Below, piece by piece: positions 49,440-60,216 of a stretch of 64,000 bases of DNA. Source of the stretch: CAJLIR01 sp964408085 (GTDB lineage Bacteria > Bacillota_I > Bacilli_A > RF39 > UBA660); assembly GCA_964408085.1 (NCBI GenBank), contig CAYOYB010000008.1, forward strand, positions 1 to 64,000. The letters run 5' to 3'. How positions within the stretch are numbered: the stretch's first letter is position 1; every line of letters begins with the position of its first letter. The translations under genes and the position numbers were made by a program. The notes beneath the pieces were generated by a model. It was not told the DNA's origin. It was given only the letters and a program-made list of their open reading frames with translations, and made no database searches.

Positions 49440-52400
49440 ATGGCTTACACAGTTAAAAAATTTGGTGATCACCGAGAAAGAAGAAGTTATTCAAAAACAA
49501 AAAATGCAATTGAATTATCTAATTTATTAGAAATTCAAAAAAAGTCATATGATTGGTTTATGACTGAAGGAATTAAAGAAGTATTTGATGATATATTTCC
49601 TGTAGAGAGTTTTACAGGTAATTTGTCGTTATCTTTTGGAGATTATTATTTTGAGTCTCCACGTTATTCTATTAAAGGTTGTAAGGATAGATATGCTACT
49701 TATGCACAACCTTTAAAGGTACAAGCCCAATTATTTAATCATGAAACAGGCGAGGTTAAAGAACAAGAAATTTATTTGGGTGATATGCCTATTATGACTG
49801 ATGGTGGTACATTCATTATCAATGGTGCTGAACGTGTTATTGTTTCACAATTAGTTCGTTCACCAAGTGTTTATTTTGGCAAAGCAATTGATAAAAATGG
49901 TCGCTTAGTTATAACATCACAAATTATCCCAACTAGAGGAACTTGGCTAGAATTTGAAACTGATGCTCGTGATATAATTTATGTTCGAATTGATCGTACA
50001 AGAAAAGTACCTATTACAACATTACTTAGAGCAATAGGATTATCAAGTGATGAAGATATACTTGATTTATTTGGTGAAAATGAATATTTAATTAAGACAA
50101 TTGAAAAAGATGCTAATAAGAATACTGATGAAGCATTAATTGATATTCACTCAAAATTACGTCCAGGTGAACCATCAACTTTAGATAGTGCTAAAAATCA
50201 ATTAATTACAAGATTTTTTGATTCATTTAGATATGATTTAGCAAAAGTTGGACGTTATAAATTTAACAAAAAGTTAAATGTAATTGATCGTTTATTAGAT
50301 TGCAAATTAGCTGAAGATATTAAAGTAAAAGGCAAGGTTGTTTGTGCTAAAGATACTGTTATAACAAAAGATATTATTGAAGAGTTAAAACCTGTTTTAG
50401 CAGATAACTATGGAATTAAAGAAACTTTAATTAATACTGAATTAGATACATATAATAAAGTTCAAGTAATTAAAGTATATTCGAAAACTAATCCTGAAAA
50501 AGTTATCTCTATTATTGGTAATGATCAGACAATTGACATTAAACGTTTAACAATTTCTGATATTTATGCCTCTATATCATACTATTTAAATTTATTAGAA
50601 GGTATTGGCAATTATGATGAAATTGATCATTTATCAAATCGTCGTGTTAGACAAGTTGGTGAATTATTACAAAATCAATTTAGAATTGGTATTAGTAGAA
50701 TTGAAAGAGTTATTCGTGATCGTATGTCAACTCAGGAATTAACTGAGGTAACTCCTAAAACATTAATAAATATTAGACCACTTACTGCCGCTATTAAAGA
50801 GTTCTTTGGTAGTAGCCAGTTATCACAATTCATGGATCAAACTAATCCAATAGCAGAACTTTCAAACAAAAGACGTTTATCTTCGTTAGGACCAGGTGGT
50901 TTATCAAGAGATCGTGCTGGTATGGAAGTTCGTGACGTTAATCCTTCACATTATGGTAGATTATGTCCAATCGAGTCACCAGAAGGACCAAACATTGGAC
51001 TTATTACAGCTTTAGCAAGCTATGCTAGAGTTAATGATTATGGATTTATTATGACCCCATATCGTAAAGTTAATAATTGTAAATTAACTGATGAAATTGT
51101 TTATATGACAGCTGATGAGGAATTAGACTATTATATTTCTCAAGCAACAGTTAAAATTGATGAAAATAATCAAATTACTGAAGAACGTGTTCCTGTTAGA
51201 TATAGAGGAGATACTGTTATTGTTGACGCTAAAGATGTTGATTACATTGACGTTTCAGCTCAACAAGTTGTTTCAATTACAACATCGGGAATTCCTTTCT
51301 TGGAACATGATGATGGTAAACGTGCCTTGATGGGCGCAAACATGCAACGTCAAGCAATTCCATTAATTAAAACAGAAGCTCCATTAGTTGGTACTGGTGT
51401 TGAAGCTATTGCAGCTCGTGATTCAGGCGCTGTTATATTAGCTAAAGCTGATGGTGTTGTTGATTATGTTGACGCAAAGAAAATTCTTATTAAAACAGTA
51501 GGAGGTATGGACACATACTATCTAAATGGTTTTGAAAGAAGCAATGCTGGAACTTGTTATCATCAAATTCCAATCGTTAGAGTTGGTGATAAAGTTACAA
51601 AAGATATGGTTATTGCTGATGGGCCATCAACAAATATGGGTGAAATGGCTTTAGGACGTAATGTTACTGTAGCTTTCATGAACTTTAATGGATATAATTA
51701 CGAGGATGCTGTTATCTTAAATGAGAGATTAGTTAAAGATGACGTTTATACTTCAATTCATATAGAGGACTATCAAATCGAATGTCGTGATACTAAATTA
51801 GGACCAGAAGAGTTTACTAGAGATATACCAAATATTGGTGAAGATGCTAGAAAAAACTTAGATGAATCTGGTATTGTTAGAATTGGTACTGAGGTTAAAG
51901 ATGATGATATTTTAGTTGGTAAAGTTACACCAAAAGGTGTTGCTGAACTTACTAGCGAAGAAAAACTTTTACACGCTATATTTGGAGAAAAAACACGTGA
52001 AGTTAGAGATACATCACTACGTGTTCCACATGGTGGAGAAGGTATTGTTCATGATGTAAAAATATTTACAAAAGATGACTGTGATGAATTACCAGCTGGT
52101 GTTTCAAAAATCGTTCGTGTTTATATAGCACAAAAAAGAAAAATTAGTGTTGGAGATAAAATGTCTGGTCGTCATGGTAATAAAGGTGTTATTTCGCTTA
52201 TTTTACCAGAAGAAGATATGCCATATTTAGAGGATGGTACACCAGTTGATATTTTACTTAATCCACTAGGAGTTCCATCACGTATGAACATTGGACAAAT
52301 TTTGGAAATGCATTTAGGTATGGCTGCAAAAGAGTTAAATGTTTATATGGCAACGCCAGTTTTTGCTGGAGCAAATCGTGAAGAAATTATAGATGCTTTA

Positions 52401-53039
52401 AAAGAAGCTCATCTAGATGAAGATGGTAAAACTATTTTATATGATGGACGTACTGGTGAACCATTCGATAATCGAATTAGTGTTGGTGTAATGTATATGA
52501 TTAAACTTCACCACATGGTTGATGATAAATTGCATGCACGTTCAACAGGTCCATATTCACTTGTTACACAACAACCACTTGGTGGTAAAGCTCAATTTGG
52601 TGGTCAAAGATTTGGTGAAATGGAAGTTTGGGCACTTTATGCTTATGGTGCTGCTCATGTTTTACAAGAAATGATGACAATTAAATCTGATGATGTTGTA
52701 GGACGTGTTAAGGTATATGAAGCATTAGTTAAAGGTCAACCAATTCCAAAATCTGGTGTTCCAGAATCATTTAGAGTATTAATTAAAGAATTCCAAGCTT
52801 TAGGACTTGATATTACTGTTTTAAATGAAGATGGAAAGTTTGTAGAATTAAAAGAATTAGAAGAAAATGAAAAAGATACTTTTTTAGGTAATGAAGAATT
52901 TGAAAAAGCTTCTGATTTACCAGTTGAAGATACTCCAGAGTTAGAAGAAGAACCTGAAGAAGAGTTAGATGCAGAGTTTTCAATGGAAGATGAAGATATA
53001 GATTTCGATGAAACTTATATGGAAGGGGATGAGGAATAA
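49440..53039 (+). CDS. rpoB: RNA polymerase beta subunit
   Basis: A 1199-residue beta subunit. The rifampicin region is FFGSSQLSQFMDQTNPIAELSNKRRLSSLGPGG, which is the sensitive-type sequence; DGDKMSGRHGNKGV and the C-terminal GGKAQFGGQRFGEMEVWAL are intact. The tail is strongly acidic (last 40 residues). ATG 49440 follows GGGGTGA. Overlaps rpoC by one base. Confidence 0.99.
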   Translation: MAYTVKKFGDHRERRSYSKTKNAIELSNLLEIQKKSYDWFMTEGIKEVFDDIFPVESFTGNLSLSFGDYYFESPRYSIKGCKDRYATYAQPLKVQAQLFNHETGEVKEQEIYLGDMPIMTDGGTFIINGAERVIVSQLVRSPSVYFGKAIDKNGRLVITSQIIPTRGTWLEFETDARDIIYVRIDRTRKVPITTLLRAIGLSSDEDILDLFGENEYLIKTIEKDANKNTDEALIDIHSKLRPGEPSTLDSAKNQLITRFFDSFRYDLAKVGRYKFNKKLNVIDRLLDCKLAEDIKVKGKVVCAKDTVITKDIIEELKPVLADNYGIKETLINTELDTYNKVQVIKVYSKTNPEKVISIIGNDQTIDIKRLTISDIYASISYYLNLLEGIGNYDEIDHLSNRRVRQVGELLQNQFRIGISRIERVIRDRMSTQELTEVTPKTLINIRPLTAAIKEFFGSSQLSQFMDQTNPIAELSNKRRLSSLGPGGLSRDRAGMEVRDVNPSHYGRLCPIESPEGPNIGLITALASYARVNDYGFIMTPYRKVNNCKLTDEIVYMTADEELDYYISQATVKIDENNQITEERVPVRYRGDTVIVDAKDVDYIDVSAQQVVSITTSGIPFLEHDDGKRALMGANMQRQAIPLIKTEAPLVGTGVEAIAARDSGAVILAKADGVVDYVDAKKILIKTVGGMDTYYLNGFERSNAGTCYHQIPIVRVGDKVTKDMVIADGPSTNMGEMALGRNVTVAFMNFNGYNYEDAVILNERLVKDDVYTSIHIEDYQIECRDTKLGPEEFTRDIPNIGEDARKNLDESGIVRIGTEVKDDDILVGKVTPKGVAELTSEEKLLHAIFGEKTREVRDTSLRVPHGGEGIVHDVKIFTKDDCDELPAGVSKIVRVYIAQKRKISVGDKMSGRHGNKGVISLILPEEDMPYLEDGTPVDILLNPLGVPSRMNIGQILEMHLGMAAKELNVYMATPVFAGANREEIIDALKEAHLDEDGKTILYDGRTGEPFDNRISVGVMYMIKLHHMVDDKLHARSTGPYSLVTQQPLGGKAQFGGQRFGEMEVWALYAYGAAHVLQEMMTIKSDDVVGRVKVYEALVKGQPIPKSGVPESFRVLIKEFQALGLDITVLNEDGKFVELKELEENEKDTFLGNEEFEKASDLPVEDTPELEEEPEEELDAEFSMEDEDIDFDETYMEGDEE

Positions 53040-56000
53040 TGGATGTTAATAGTTTTGAAGGATTAAAGATTTCAATTGCCTCACCTGAAAAGATTCGTTC
53101 ATGGTCTTATGGACCTGTTAAAAAAGCCGAAACAATAAATTATCGTACATCTAAACCAGAACGTGATGGATTATTTTGCGAAAAGATATTTGGACCAACA
53201 AAAGATTATGAGTGTTCATGTGGTAAATATAAAAGGTTAAGATACAAAGGTATTATTTGTGATCGCTGTGGTGTTGAAGTAACTAGTTCAAAAGTTCGTC
53301 GTGAACGTATGGGTCATATTGAATTAGCTACTCCTGTTTCACATATTTGGTTTTTCAAGGGCATTCCTTCAAGAATGGGACTTGTCCTTGATATGTCACC
53401 TAGAGATCTAGAGGAAGTATTATATTTCGTTTCCTATGTTGTTTTAGATCCTGGTGCTGCGCCATTAGAAAAGAAACAAACAATTAGTGATAAAGAATAT
53501 CGTGCTTACTATGAAAAATATGGTAGTAGTTTTAGAGTAGGTATGGGAGCTGAAGCTATAAAAGAACTTCTTGAACAAGTTGATATTGAAAAAGAAGTTG
53601 AAAACATTAAAAAGGAAATTGATGAAATTAAAGATTCATCTAGTCAAAAACGTGTTCGTTTAATTAAACGTTTAGATGTTTTAAATGCTTTCTTAGAATC
53701 AGGAAATCGCCCAGAATGGATGATTTTAGAAGCTCTACCAGTTATTCCACCAGAATTAAGACCAATGATCCAATTAGATGGTGGAAGATATGCTACAAGT
53801 GATTTAAATGATTTATATCGTCGTGTTATTAATCGTAATAATCGTTTGAAAAAATTAATGGAATTAGGAGCTCCATCAATCATTATTCAAAATGAAAAAC
53901 GTATGCTTCAAGAAGCAGTAGATGCTTTATTTGATAATGGAAGACGTGGTAGAAATATCACTGGAGCTGGAAATAGACCATTAAAATCATTATCAAGTAT
54001 GCTAAAAGGAAAACAAGGTCGTTTCCGTCAAAACTTACTTGGAAAACGTGTCGATTATTCAGGACGTTCTGTTATCGTTGTTGGACCATCACTAAAAATG
54101 TATGAATGTGGTATTCCAAAAGAAATGGCTTTAGAATTATTTAAACCACATGTTATTAATGGTTTAGTTTCAAAAGAAATAGCAACTAATATTAAAGCTG
54201 CTAAAAAAATGATTGAAAATCAAGATCCTCGTGTTTGGGATATTGTTGAAGAAAAAATTAAGGAACACCCAGTTTTATTAAACCGTGCCCCAACATTACA
54301 TAGACTTGGTATTCAAGCATTTGAACCAAAATTAATTAGTGGTCGCTCAATTAGACTTCATCCACTTGTTTGTGCAGCATTTAATGCCGATTTTGATGGA
54401 GACCAAATGGCTGTTCACGTTCCTATTAGTGAAGAAGCTCAAGCTGAAGCTAGAATCTTGATGTTAGGTGCTAATAACATCTTATCACCAAAAAATGGTG
54501 ACCCGGTTGTTACTCCAGGACAAGATATGGTTTTAGGAAACTATTATATAACAATTGAAAAAGCAGGTTTACCTGGTGAAGGTAGAGTTTTCAAAAATTC
54601 TAATGAAGCATTAATGGCTTATGAAAGAAGAGAAATTACTTTACATACAAGAATTGCTTTACCAGTTAAATCATTTAAATATAAATTATTCCCAAGCGAA
54701 TATATGGATATGTATTTAGTTACTACACCTGGTAAATTACTATTTAATGAAATTTTCCCTGATACTTTCCAATATATAAATGATAGTAGCAGTGAAAATA
54801 TTGAAAAAATGACACCAGCTAAGTATTTTATTGCTAAAGGTAAAAATATTCCTGAAGAAATAGCTAATATGCCAATTGTTGATGCATTAAATAAAAGTGC
54901 TTTAGGAAAATTAATTGCGCAAATTTATAAAAGATATCAAACTACTGAAACATCAGTAATGCTTGATAAACTTAAAGACTTAGGATTTAAATATTCAACA
55001 TTATCAGGTATTTCTATTGCTATTAGTGATATTAAAGAAAGTAAAATTAAACCGGCTGTATTAGAAGAAAGTCAAAAGAAAGTTGATACAATTAATAAGC
55101 AATTCAAACGTGGTTTAATTACAGAAAATGAACGTTATAATAAGGTAATTACTGTTTGGACAGAAGCTAAAAAGACAATTCAAGAAGAACTTGAACAAAT
55201 GGTTAAAGCTGATGTTGATAATCCAATTTCAATTATGATGATGAGTAAAGCTCGTGGTGATATTAATTCCCATACTCAATTAGTTGGTATGCGTGGATTA
55301 TTTAGTAAACCAAATGGTATGCAAGAAGAAATACCAGTTGAATCTTCATTTAGTGAAGGTGTTACTATTTCTGAATTCTTCTTATCAACCCATGGTGCTA
55401 GAAAAGGTGCCGTTGATACAGCGTTAAAAACTGCCGATGCTGGATACTTAACTCGTAGATTGGTTGATGTTGCTCAAGATATTATCGTTAAAGAAGAAGA
55501 TTGTGGAACTGAACAAGGTGTTATCGCTGAAGCATTTATTAATGAAAAAGATGGTACTGTTATTGAATCATTACATGATCGTATTTTAGGACGTTATACT
55601 AGTAAAAAAGTTCTAAATCCAGAAACAAAAGAAATTATTTGTGAACGTAATACCTATATAACAGAACAAATCGCTAATAAAATAGCTGCTGCTGGTGTTA
55701 CTAAAGTGCCAATAAGAACAGTTTTAACTTGTAAATTAGAACATGGTGTTTGTCAAAAATGTTATGGTCGTAATTTAGCAACTGGTTCAATTGTTGAAAC
55801 AGGTGAAGCTGTTGGTATTATGGCTGCTCAATCAATTGGTGAACCAGGTACTCAGCTTACAATGCGTACATTCAATACTGGTGGTGTTGCTGGAGACGAT
55901 ATCACTCAAGGTTTACCACGTGTTCAAGAGTTATTCGAAGCACGTAATCCAAAAGGAAAAGCTACAATTTCTGAAATAAATGGTGTTGTTACTAACATTG

Positions 56001-56674
56001 AAGATGAAAATGGTAAATTTGTTATTTCTGTTAAAAATGATATTGAGGTTAGAAAACATACAACTAATTATGGAGCTAAATTAGCAGTTGAAGTTAATAG
56101 TGAAGTTAAAGCAGGTCAAAGACTTACTCATGGAGCTATTTCTCCAAAAGAATTATTAGTTGTTACTGATCCAATTACTGTGCAACAGTACATCTTACTA
56201 GAAATTCAAAAAGTATATCGTTCTCAAGGTGTTGATATTAGTGATAAACACGTTGAAGTTATGGCAAAACGAATGATTTCAAAAATAAAAATTGTTAATT
56301 CAGGTGATTCTTTATACTTACCTGGAACAATGGTTAATATAAATCATTTTACTGATGTTAATAAGGAACTTATTTTGGAAGGAAAGAGACCTGCTACTGG
56401 TAGACCAGTCTTACTTGGTATTACTAAAGCATCGCTTGAAACAGATTCATTCTTATCAGCTGCTTCTTTCCAAGAAACAACAAGAATTTTAACAGATGCC
56501 GCAATTCATGGTAAAGTTGATAACTTGAATGGATTAAAAGAGAATGTTATTATCGGTAAATTAATTCCAGCTGGTACAGGTGCTAGAAAGTATCGTAAAG
56601 CTGATTATGAATTAGAATTACCATTATTGACTGATGAACCTTTAGAAACATTAGAAAATGAATTAATGGATTAA
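53039..56674 (+). CDS. rpoC: RNA polymerase beta' subunit
   Basis: A 1211-residue beta' subunit. The N-terminal zinc site is C59, C61, C74, C77; the active-site NADFDGDQ holds the Mg ligands D451, D453 and D455; the second zinc site (CKLEHGVCQKCYG) is in the C-terminal half. The start overlaps the rpoB stop (TAATG). Full length. Confidence 0.99.
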   Translation: MDVNSFEGLKISIASPEKIRSWSYGPVKKAETINYRTSKPERDGLFCEKIFGPTKDYECSCGKYKRLRYKGIICDRCGVEVTSSKVRRERMGHIELATPVSHIWFFKGIPSRMGLVLDMSPRDLEEVLYFVSYVVLDPGAAPLEKKQTISDKEYRAYYEKYGSSFRVGMGAEAIKELLEQVDIEKEVENIKKEIDEIKDSSSQKRVRLIKRLDVLNAFLESGNRPEWMILEALPVIPPELRPMIQLDGGRYATSDLNDLYRRVINRNNRLKKLMELGAPSIIIQNEKRMLQEAVDALFDNGRRGRNITGAGNRPLKSLSSMLKGKQGRFRQNLLGKRVDYSGRSVIVVGPSLKMYECGIPKEMALELFKPHVINGLVSKEIATNIKAAKKMIENQDPRVWDIVEEKIKEHPVLLNRAPTLHRLGIQAFEPKLISGRSIRLHPLVCAAFNADFDGDQMAVHVPISEEAQAEARILMLGANNILSPKNGDPVVTPGQDMVLGNYYITIEKAGLPGEGRVFKNSNEALMAYERREITLHTRIALPVKSFKYKLFPSEYMDMYLVTTPGKLLFNEIFPDTFQYINDSSSENIEKMTPAKYFIAKGKNIPEEIANMPIVDALNKSALGKLIAQIYKRYQTTETSVMLDKLKDLGFKYSTLSGISIAISDIKESKIKPAVLEESQKKVDTINKQFKRGLITENERYNKVITVWTEAKKTIQEELEQMVKADVDNPISIMMMSKARGDINSHTQLVGMRGLFSKPNGMQEEIPVESSFSEGVTISEFFLSTHGARKGAVDTALKTADAGYLTRRLVDVAQDIIVKEEDCGTEQGVIAEAFINEKDGTVIESLHDRILGRYTSKKVLNPETKEIICERNTYITEQIANKIAAAGVTKVPIRTVLTCKLEHGVCQKCYGRNLATGSIVETGEAVGIMAAQSIGEPGTQLTMRTFNTGGVAGDDITQGLPRVQELFEARNPKGKATISEINGVVTNIEDENGKFVISVKNDIEVRKHTTNYGAKLAVEVNSEVKAGQRLTHGAISPKELLVVTDPITVQQYILLEIQKVYRSQGVDISDKHVEVMAKRMISKIKIVNSGDSLYLPGTMVNINHFTDVNKELILEGKRPATGRPVLLGITKASLETDSFLSAASFQETTRILTDAAIHGKVDNLNGLKENVIIGKLIPAGTGARKYRKADYELELPLLTDEPLETLENELMD

Positions 56675-56703
56675 AAACTGCAATTAAATGCAGTTTTTTT
56701 CTT
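56675..56703 (+). terminator. Terminator of rpoBC
   Basis: An 8-bp stem directly after the stop codon (56675-56682 with 56689-56696) followed by T7. Confidence 0.9.
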
Positions 56704-56740
56704 ATTTTTTTGCTATAATATTTAATTAGGAAGTGTTAGT

Positions 56741-58042
56741 ATGCTAGAAAAAAGTATTAAAGCAAGCTATTTATTAATAACAACCATCTTTCTAATAACA
56801 ATGGGAATCTTACTAATAACTTTGAAAACACAATTTGTCCAATTATTAATTAGAATTATTTGTTATGGTTTTATTTTAAGAGGCTTAATTAATTTATTAA
56901 TATTAACGTATAATAAACAAAATCGTAATAAAAAATTTGTTATGAGAGATGTTGCTGATATTTTATTTGGTGTAATAATTATTAGTATTAGAGAAAGTCT
57001 CATTATTTTATTGCCAGTCATTTTTGGGTTATATTTTTTAGTAATTGTAATAATTCAAGTCGTTGACTATTATATTTATTTAAAAAATAAAATAAAAGGA
57101 AGATTGACAATTTTAATCGCTATTATATTTAACTTATGTGCTAGTTTATTATTAACAATAAATCCTCATTTAAAAACAAAATATATTGTAATGATTATTG
57201 GTATTTACTTAATTATAATTGGTATTAAAAATGGAGCAGATTTTTTATTTGAAGTATTGCCTCTAAAAATAGTAAATAAAATAAAGATGAATATAAAAAT
57301 ACCAATTCCAGAAATTTTTACAGCTTTTATTCCTCAACAATTAATCAGGTTAGTTAACGAAATGTTAGAAGTTGATCCTGAGGCTAATAATTATAACTAT
57401 AATAAAAAAGATGATAAATCGGATTTACAAATTATTATTCATCTAGCTTCTTCAGGAACAGCTATTATGGGTCATGTTGAAATTGCCTTTGAAGATAGAA
57501 TTTATTCTTATGGTAGTTATGATATGCATTCTAGAAGTTTATTTCAGGCAATTGGTGATGGAGTAATTTTAATTGTTGATAAACAAAAATATATGAAGTA
57601 TTGTGTTGAAAAAAGAGATAGATATTTAATAGAATTTGGCATAAAATTAACAAATAATGAAAAAGAAATTATTAAAAAGAATATAAATGAACTAATTAAT
57701 ATTAATACGATTGATTATTATTCTGATGCCCAGTTGATTGAACAGGGCAAACTACCACCTAGAAAATTAACTGATATGTCAAGTGAAATATATATGTATG
57801 CAGATGGCAGATTTAAAAAAATTACAAAAGGAAAATATAAAAAGTTATTTGTTTTAACTAATAATTGCGCAATGATGGTAAAAAGTGTCTTAAAGACAAT
57901 TGGCAAAGATGTAATTGCTATTAATGGCATCTTAACACCAGGAGCCTATTATGATTATTTAAATAGGCAATTTATGTTAAAAAATACCAATGTTATTACG
58001 CGAAAAATTTATACAAAAAATGATTTTAAAAATGTCGAATAA
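56741..58042 (+). CDS. Membrane protein with HdeD-like N-domain and permuted papain-like C-domain
   Basis: A 433-residue protein. Residues 5-165 hold about six hydrophobic segments in pairs, like HdeD/DUF308 membrane proteins. Residues 230-430 look like a permuted NlpC/P60-type domain: H245 in GTAIMGHVEIAF and YSYGSYD come first, and a Cys at the start of a helix (C376 in LTNNCAMMVKSVL) comes second, the reverse of the normal order, as in LRAT/YiiX/DUF4105 families. It may cleave or transfer acyl groups or peptides at the membrane. Lone gene after rpoC. Confidence 0.6.
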   Translation: MLEKSIKASYLLITTIFLITMGILLITLKTQFVQLLIRIICYGFILRGLINLLILTYNKQNRNKKFVMRDVADILFGVIIISIRESLIILLPVIFGLYFLVIVIIQVVDYYIYLKNKIKGRLTILIAIIFNLCASLLLTINPHLKTKYIVMIIGIYLIIIGIKNGADFLFEVLPLKIVNKIKMNIKIPIPEIFTAFIPQQLIRLVNEMLEVDPEANNYNYNKKDDKSDLQIIIHLASSGTAIMGHVEIAFEDRIYSYGSYDMHSRSLFQAIGDGVILIVDKQKYMKYCVEKRDRYLIEFGIKLTNNEKEIIKKNINELININTIDYYSDAQLIEQGKLPPRKLTDMSSEIYMYADGRFKKITKGKYKKLFVLTNNCAMMVKSVLKTIGKDVIAINGILTPGAYYDYLNRQFMLKNTNVITRKIYTKNDFKNVE

Positions 58043-58055
58043 TAAAAAAATCGCG

Positions 58056-58084
58056 TTGACATTTATAGTATGCGGCGATATAAT
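58056..58084 (+). promoter_or_regulatory. Consensus promoter of the rubrerythrin gene
   Basis: TTGACA (58056-58061) and TATAAT (58079-58084) with a 17-bp spacer, the best promoter in the window. The leader is about 125 nt, with a small stem (attagtaa with ttactaat). Confidence 0.9.
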
Positions 58085-58217
58085 TTAAATAGAGATTAGT
58101 AACAATTACTAATTTTGAGTTGGCCTTTTTTAAGTACAATAATTATGAAATAGCTTTAGTTAATGTTACTTTGGAAAGGATATATAAAAATCACAAAAAA
58201 GAGAAGGGAAGATTTAA

Positions 58218-58757
58218 ATGGAATTAAAAGGAAGTAAAACAGAACAAAATTTAATGACTGCATTTGCAGGAGAAAGTCAAGCAAGAAATAAATATACTTA
58301 TTATGCTTCAAAAGCTAAAAAAGAGGGCTATGAACAAATCGCTGCCATCTTTGAAGAAACTGCTGGTAATGAAAAAGAACATGCTAAAATGTGGTTTAAA
58401 TTATTACATGATGGAGCTGTTCCAGATACAAAAACTAACTTATTAGATGCAGCTAATGGTGAAAACTTTGAATGGACTGATATGTATGAATCATTTGCTA
58501 AAACTGCTAAAGAAGAAGGATTCGATCATATTGCTTATTTATTTGAAGAAGTTGGAAAAATTGAAAAAGAACATGAAGAAAGATATAGAAAATTATTATC
58601 TAACTTAGAAGGTCAAACTTTATTTATTAAAGATGAACCAGTTATGTGGATTTGTCGTAATTGTGGACACATTCATTTTGGTGTTTCAGCTCCAGAGGTA
58701 TGTCCAGTTTGTAATCATCCACAAAGTTATTTTGAATTACGTTCAACAAATTATTAA
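58218..58757 (+). CDS. rbr: Rubrerythrin
   Basis: A 179-residue rubrerythrin. The N-terminal four-helix domain has the di-iron Glu/His set (FAGESQARNKYTYYA, EETAGNEKEHAKMW, FEEVGKIEKEHEERY); the C-terminal rubredoxin-like domain has two Cys pairs (CRNCGH and CPVCNH). It reduces hydrogen peroxide in anaerobes. The consensus promoter suggests strong expression; I see no clear PerR box. Monocistronic. Confidence 0.97.
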   Translation: MELKGSKTEQNLMTAFAGESQARNKYTYYASKAKKEGYEQIAAIFEETAGNEKEHAKMWFKLLHDGAVPDTKTNLLDAANGENFEWTDMYESFAKTAKEEGFDHIAYLFEEVGKIEKEHEERYRKLLSNLEGQTLFIKDEPVMWICRNCGHIHFGVSAPEVCPVCNHPQSYFELRSTNY

Positions 58758-58784
58758 AAAAGGAATTATTTCCTTTTTTATTTA
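58757..58784 (+). terminator. Terminator of rbr
   Basis: A 10-bp A/T-rich stem with GGAA/TTCC core (58757-58766 with 58771-58780) and T-run. Confidence 0.8.
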
Positions 58785-58799
58785 TTTAATTATATAAAA

Positions 58800-58827
58800 A
58801 TAAATAGCGTACAAATGACGCTATTTA
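58800..58827 (-). terminator. Terminator of the Hsp20 gene
   Basis: An 8-bp stem (58819-58826 with 58802-58809) overlapping the stop codon; T-rich on the minus strand. Confidence 0.7.
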
Positions 58828-59204
58828 ATTTCGATACTCTTTTTACTTTCAACTTTTGCTTCTTTAGGAATACTAATAGTTAAAATACCATTGTTATGAT
58901 TTGCTTCTATTTCATCTTCATTAATTTTTCCAACATAAAATTTCCTAGAATATTCTCCATAACAAATCTCCTGTTTTAAATAATTATCATTTTCTTCACA
59001 TTGCTCATTTTTAATAACTTTAATATTTATATTTTCATTTTCATAATCAATGGTAATATCTTGTTTTTCGATACCTGGTATTTCGATTTTTAAAAGATAT
59101 TTATCTCCTTTATCAATAATGTCAGTATTCATAAAATTACGATTGTTTTTTGAATCAAATAAATCAAAATAGTTATTAAAAAATGGGTCTTTAGAAATTA
59201 ACAT
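58821..59204 (-). CDS. Small heat shock protein (Hsp20/alpha-crystallin)
   Basis: A 127-residue ATP-independent chaperone. The alpha-crystallin domain runs from about 28 to 118: YLLKIEIPGIEKQDITIDYENENINIKV, then GEYSRKFYVGKINEDEIEANHNNGILTISIPK (with the A-x-x-x-n-G-v-L motif). The C-terminal IEIK may serve as the IxI anchor. GAGGTGAT precedes the start. No CIRCE-type repeat is visible in the short upstream gap. Confidence 0.93.
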   Translation of the reverse strand: MLISKDPFFNNYFDLFDSKNNRNFMNTDIIDKGDKYLLKIEIPGIEKQDITIDYENENINIKVIKNEQCEENDNYLKQEICYGEYSRKFYVGKINEDEIEANHNNGILTISIPKEAKVESKKSIEIK

Positions 59205-59300
59205 TTTATCACCTCGTTTATATTATTGAAGAAAAAGAAAAAGTTTATTCAATATTATTATAAAAATATATATTTTGTTAAAAATAAAATTGGTGATTTA

Positions 59301-60086
59301 ATGAAAAAAATTTTAATAACAGGTGCTAGAAGCGGAATAGGTAATGCTTTAGTTAATAGCCTAATTGATAAAGAATATTATATTTATTTAACTGTTCATA
59401 ATGAATCACAACTTAGTGTAGTTAAAGAAAAATATAAGGAATATAGTAATATAAAATGTTTAAAACTGGATGTTACTTTAGAAAGTGATAGATTAAAAAT
59501 AGAAAAATTAGATATTGATATTTTAGTTAATATTGCGGGGGTTGGTTATGGAGGTTCTATATCAGAAATACCAATGAATAAAGTTCGCGAAAATTTCGAA
59601 GTTAATGTGTTTTCATCATTCGAATTAGTTCAGATTGTTTTAAAACAGATGATTATGAAGAAAAAAGGTAAAATTATTATTATGAGTTCTTTAGCAGGAA
59701 TTTTGCCTCTAAACTTTTTAGGTAGTTATTGTGCTACTAAAGCAAGTATTATTCAACTTACTACCACATTAAAAAATGAATTAAAACTTCTAAATACCAA
59801 CATTAAAATTGTTTTAATTGAACCAGGTATGTATCATACGGGTTTTAATCAAGTAATGCTAGAAAATAAATATGATTGGATGAAAGAAAAAAGTTATTTT
59901 GAAAACGAACTTAATTTAATTAGAAAAAGAGAAAATCTATTTTTTGGTTTACTAGAGAAGAATAAACTTAATAGTATAGTAAAAAAAATTGTAAAAGCTA
60001 TTGAAGCAGAAAATCCTAAATTTATTTATCGAGCACCATTAATACAAGTATTAGGCGCTAAATTATATCAAATGTTTAAAATGTAA
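59301..60086 (+). CDS. SDR family oxidoreductase
   Basis: A 261-residue classical SDR with TGARSGIG (7-14), NIAG in place of NNAG, and the S-Y-K set in MSSLAGILP and GSYCATKAS. The C-terminal third is longer than in FabG and Lys-rich, as in SDRs acting on lipids or retinol-like substrates. The frame is open upstream, but GGTGAT fits ATG 59301. Confidence 0.85.
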   Translation: MKKILITGARSGIGNALVNSLIDKEYYIYLTVHNESQLSVVKEKYKEYSNIKCLKLDVTLESDRLKIEKLDIDILVNIAGVGYGGSISEIPMNKVRENFEVNVFSSFELVQIVLKQMIMKKKGKIIIMSSLAGILPLNFLGSYCATKASIIQLTTTLKNELKLLNTNIKIVLIEPGMYHTGFNQVMLENKYDWMKEKSYFENELNLIRKRENLFFGLLEKNKLNSIVKKIVKAIEAENPKFIYRAPLIQVLGAKLYQMFKM

Positions 60087-60216
60087 AATAAAAAAATATC
60101 ATTTAAAAACTGGTTGTAGTAATTAAATCATTTTTTTATTTATTAGAAGAAAAAATATGTTATAATTTATATATATCATATTTAAAGGTAGGTGAATATC
60201 AATTAATTGATTAATT

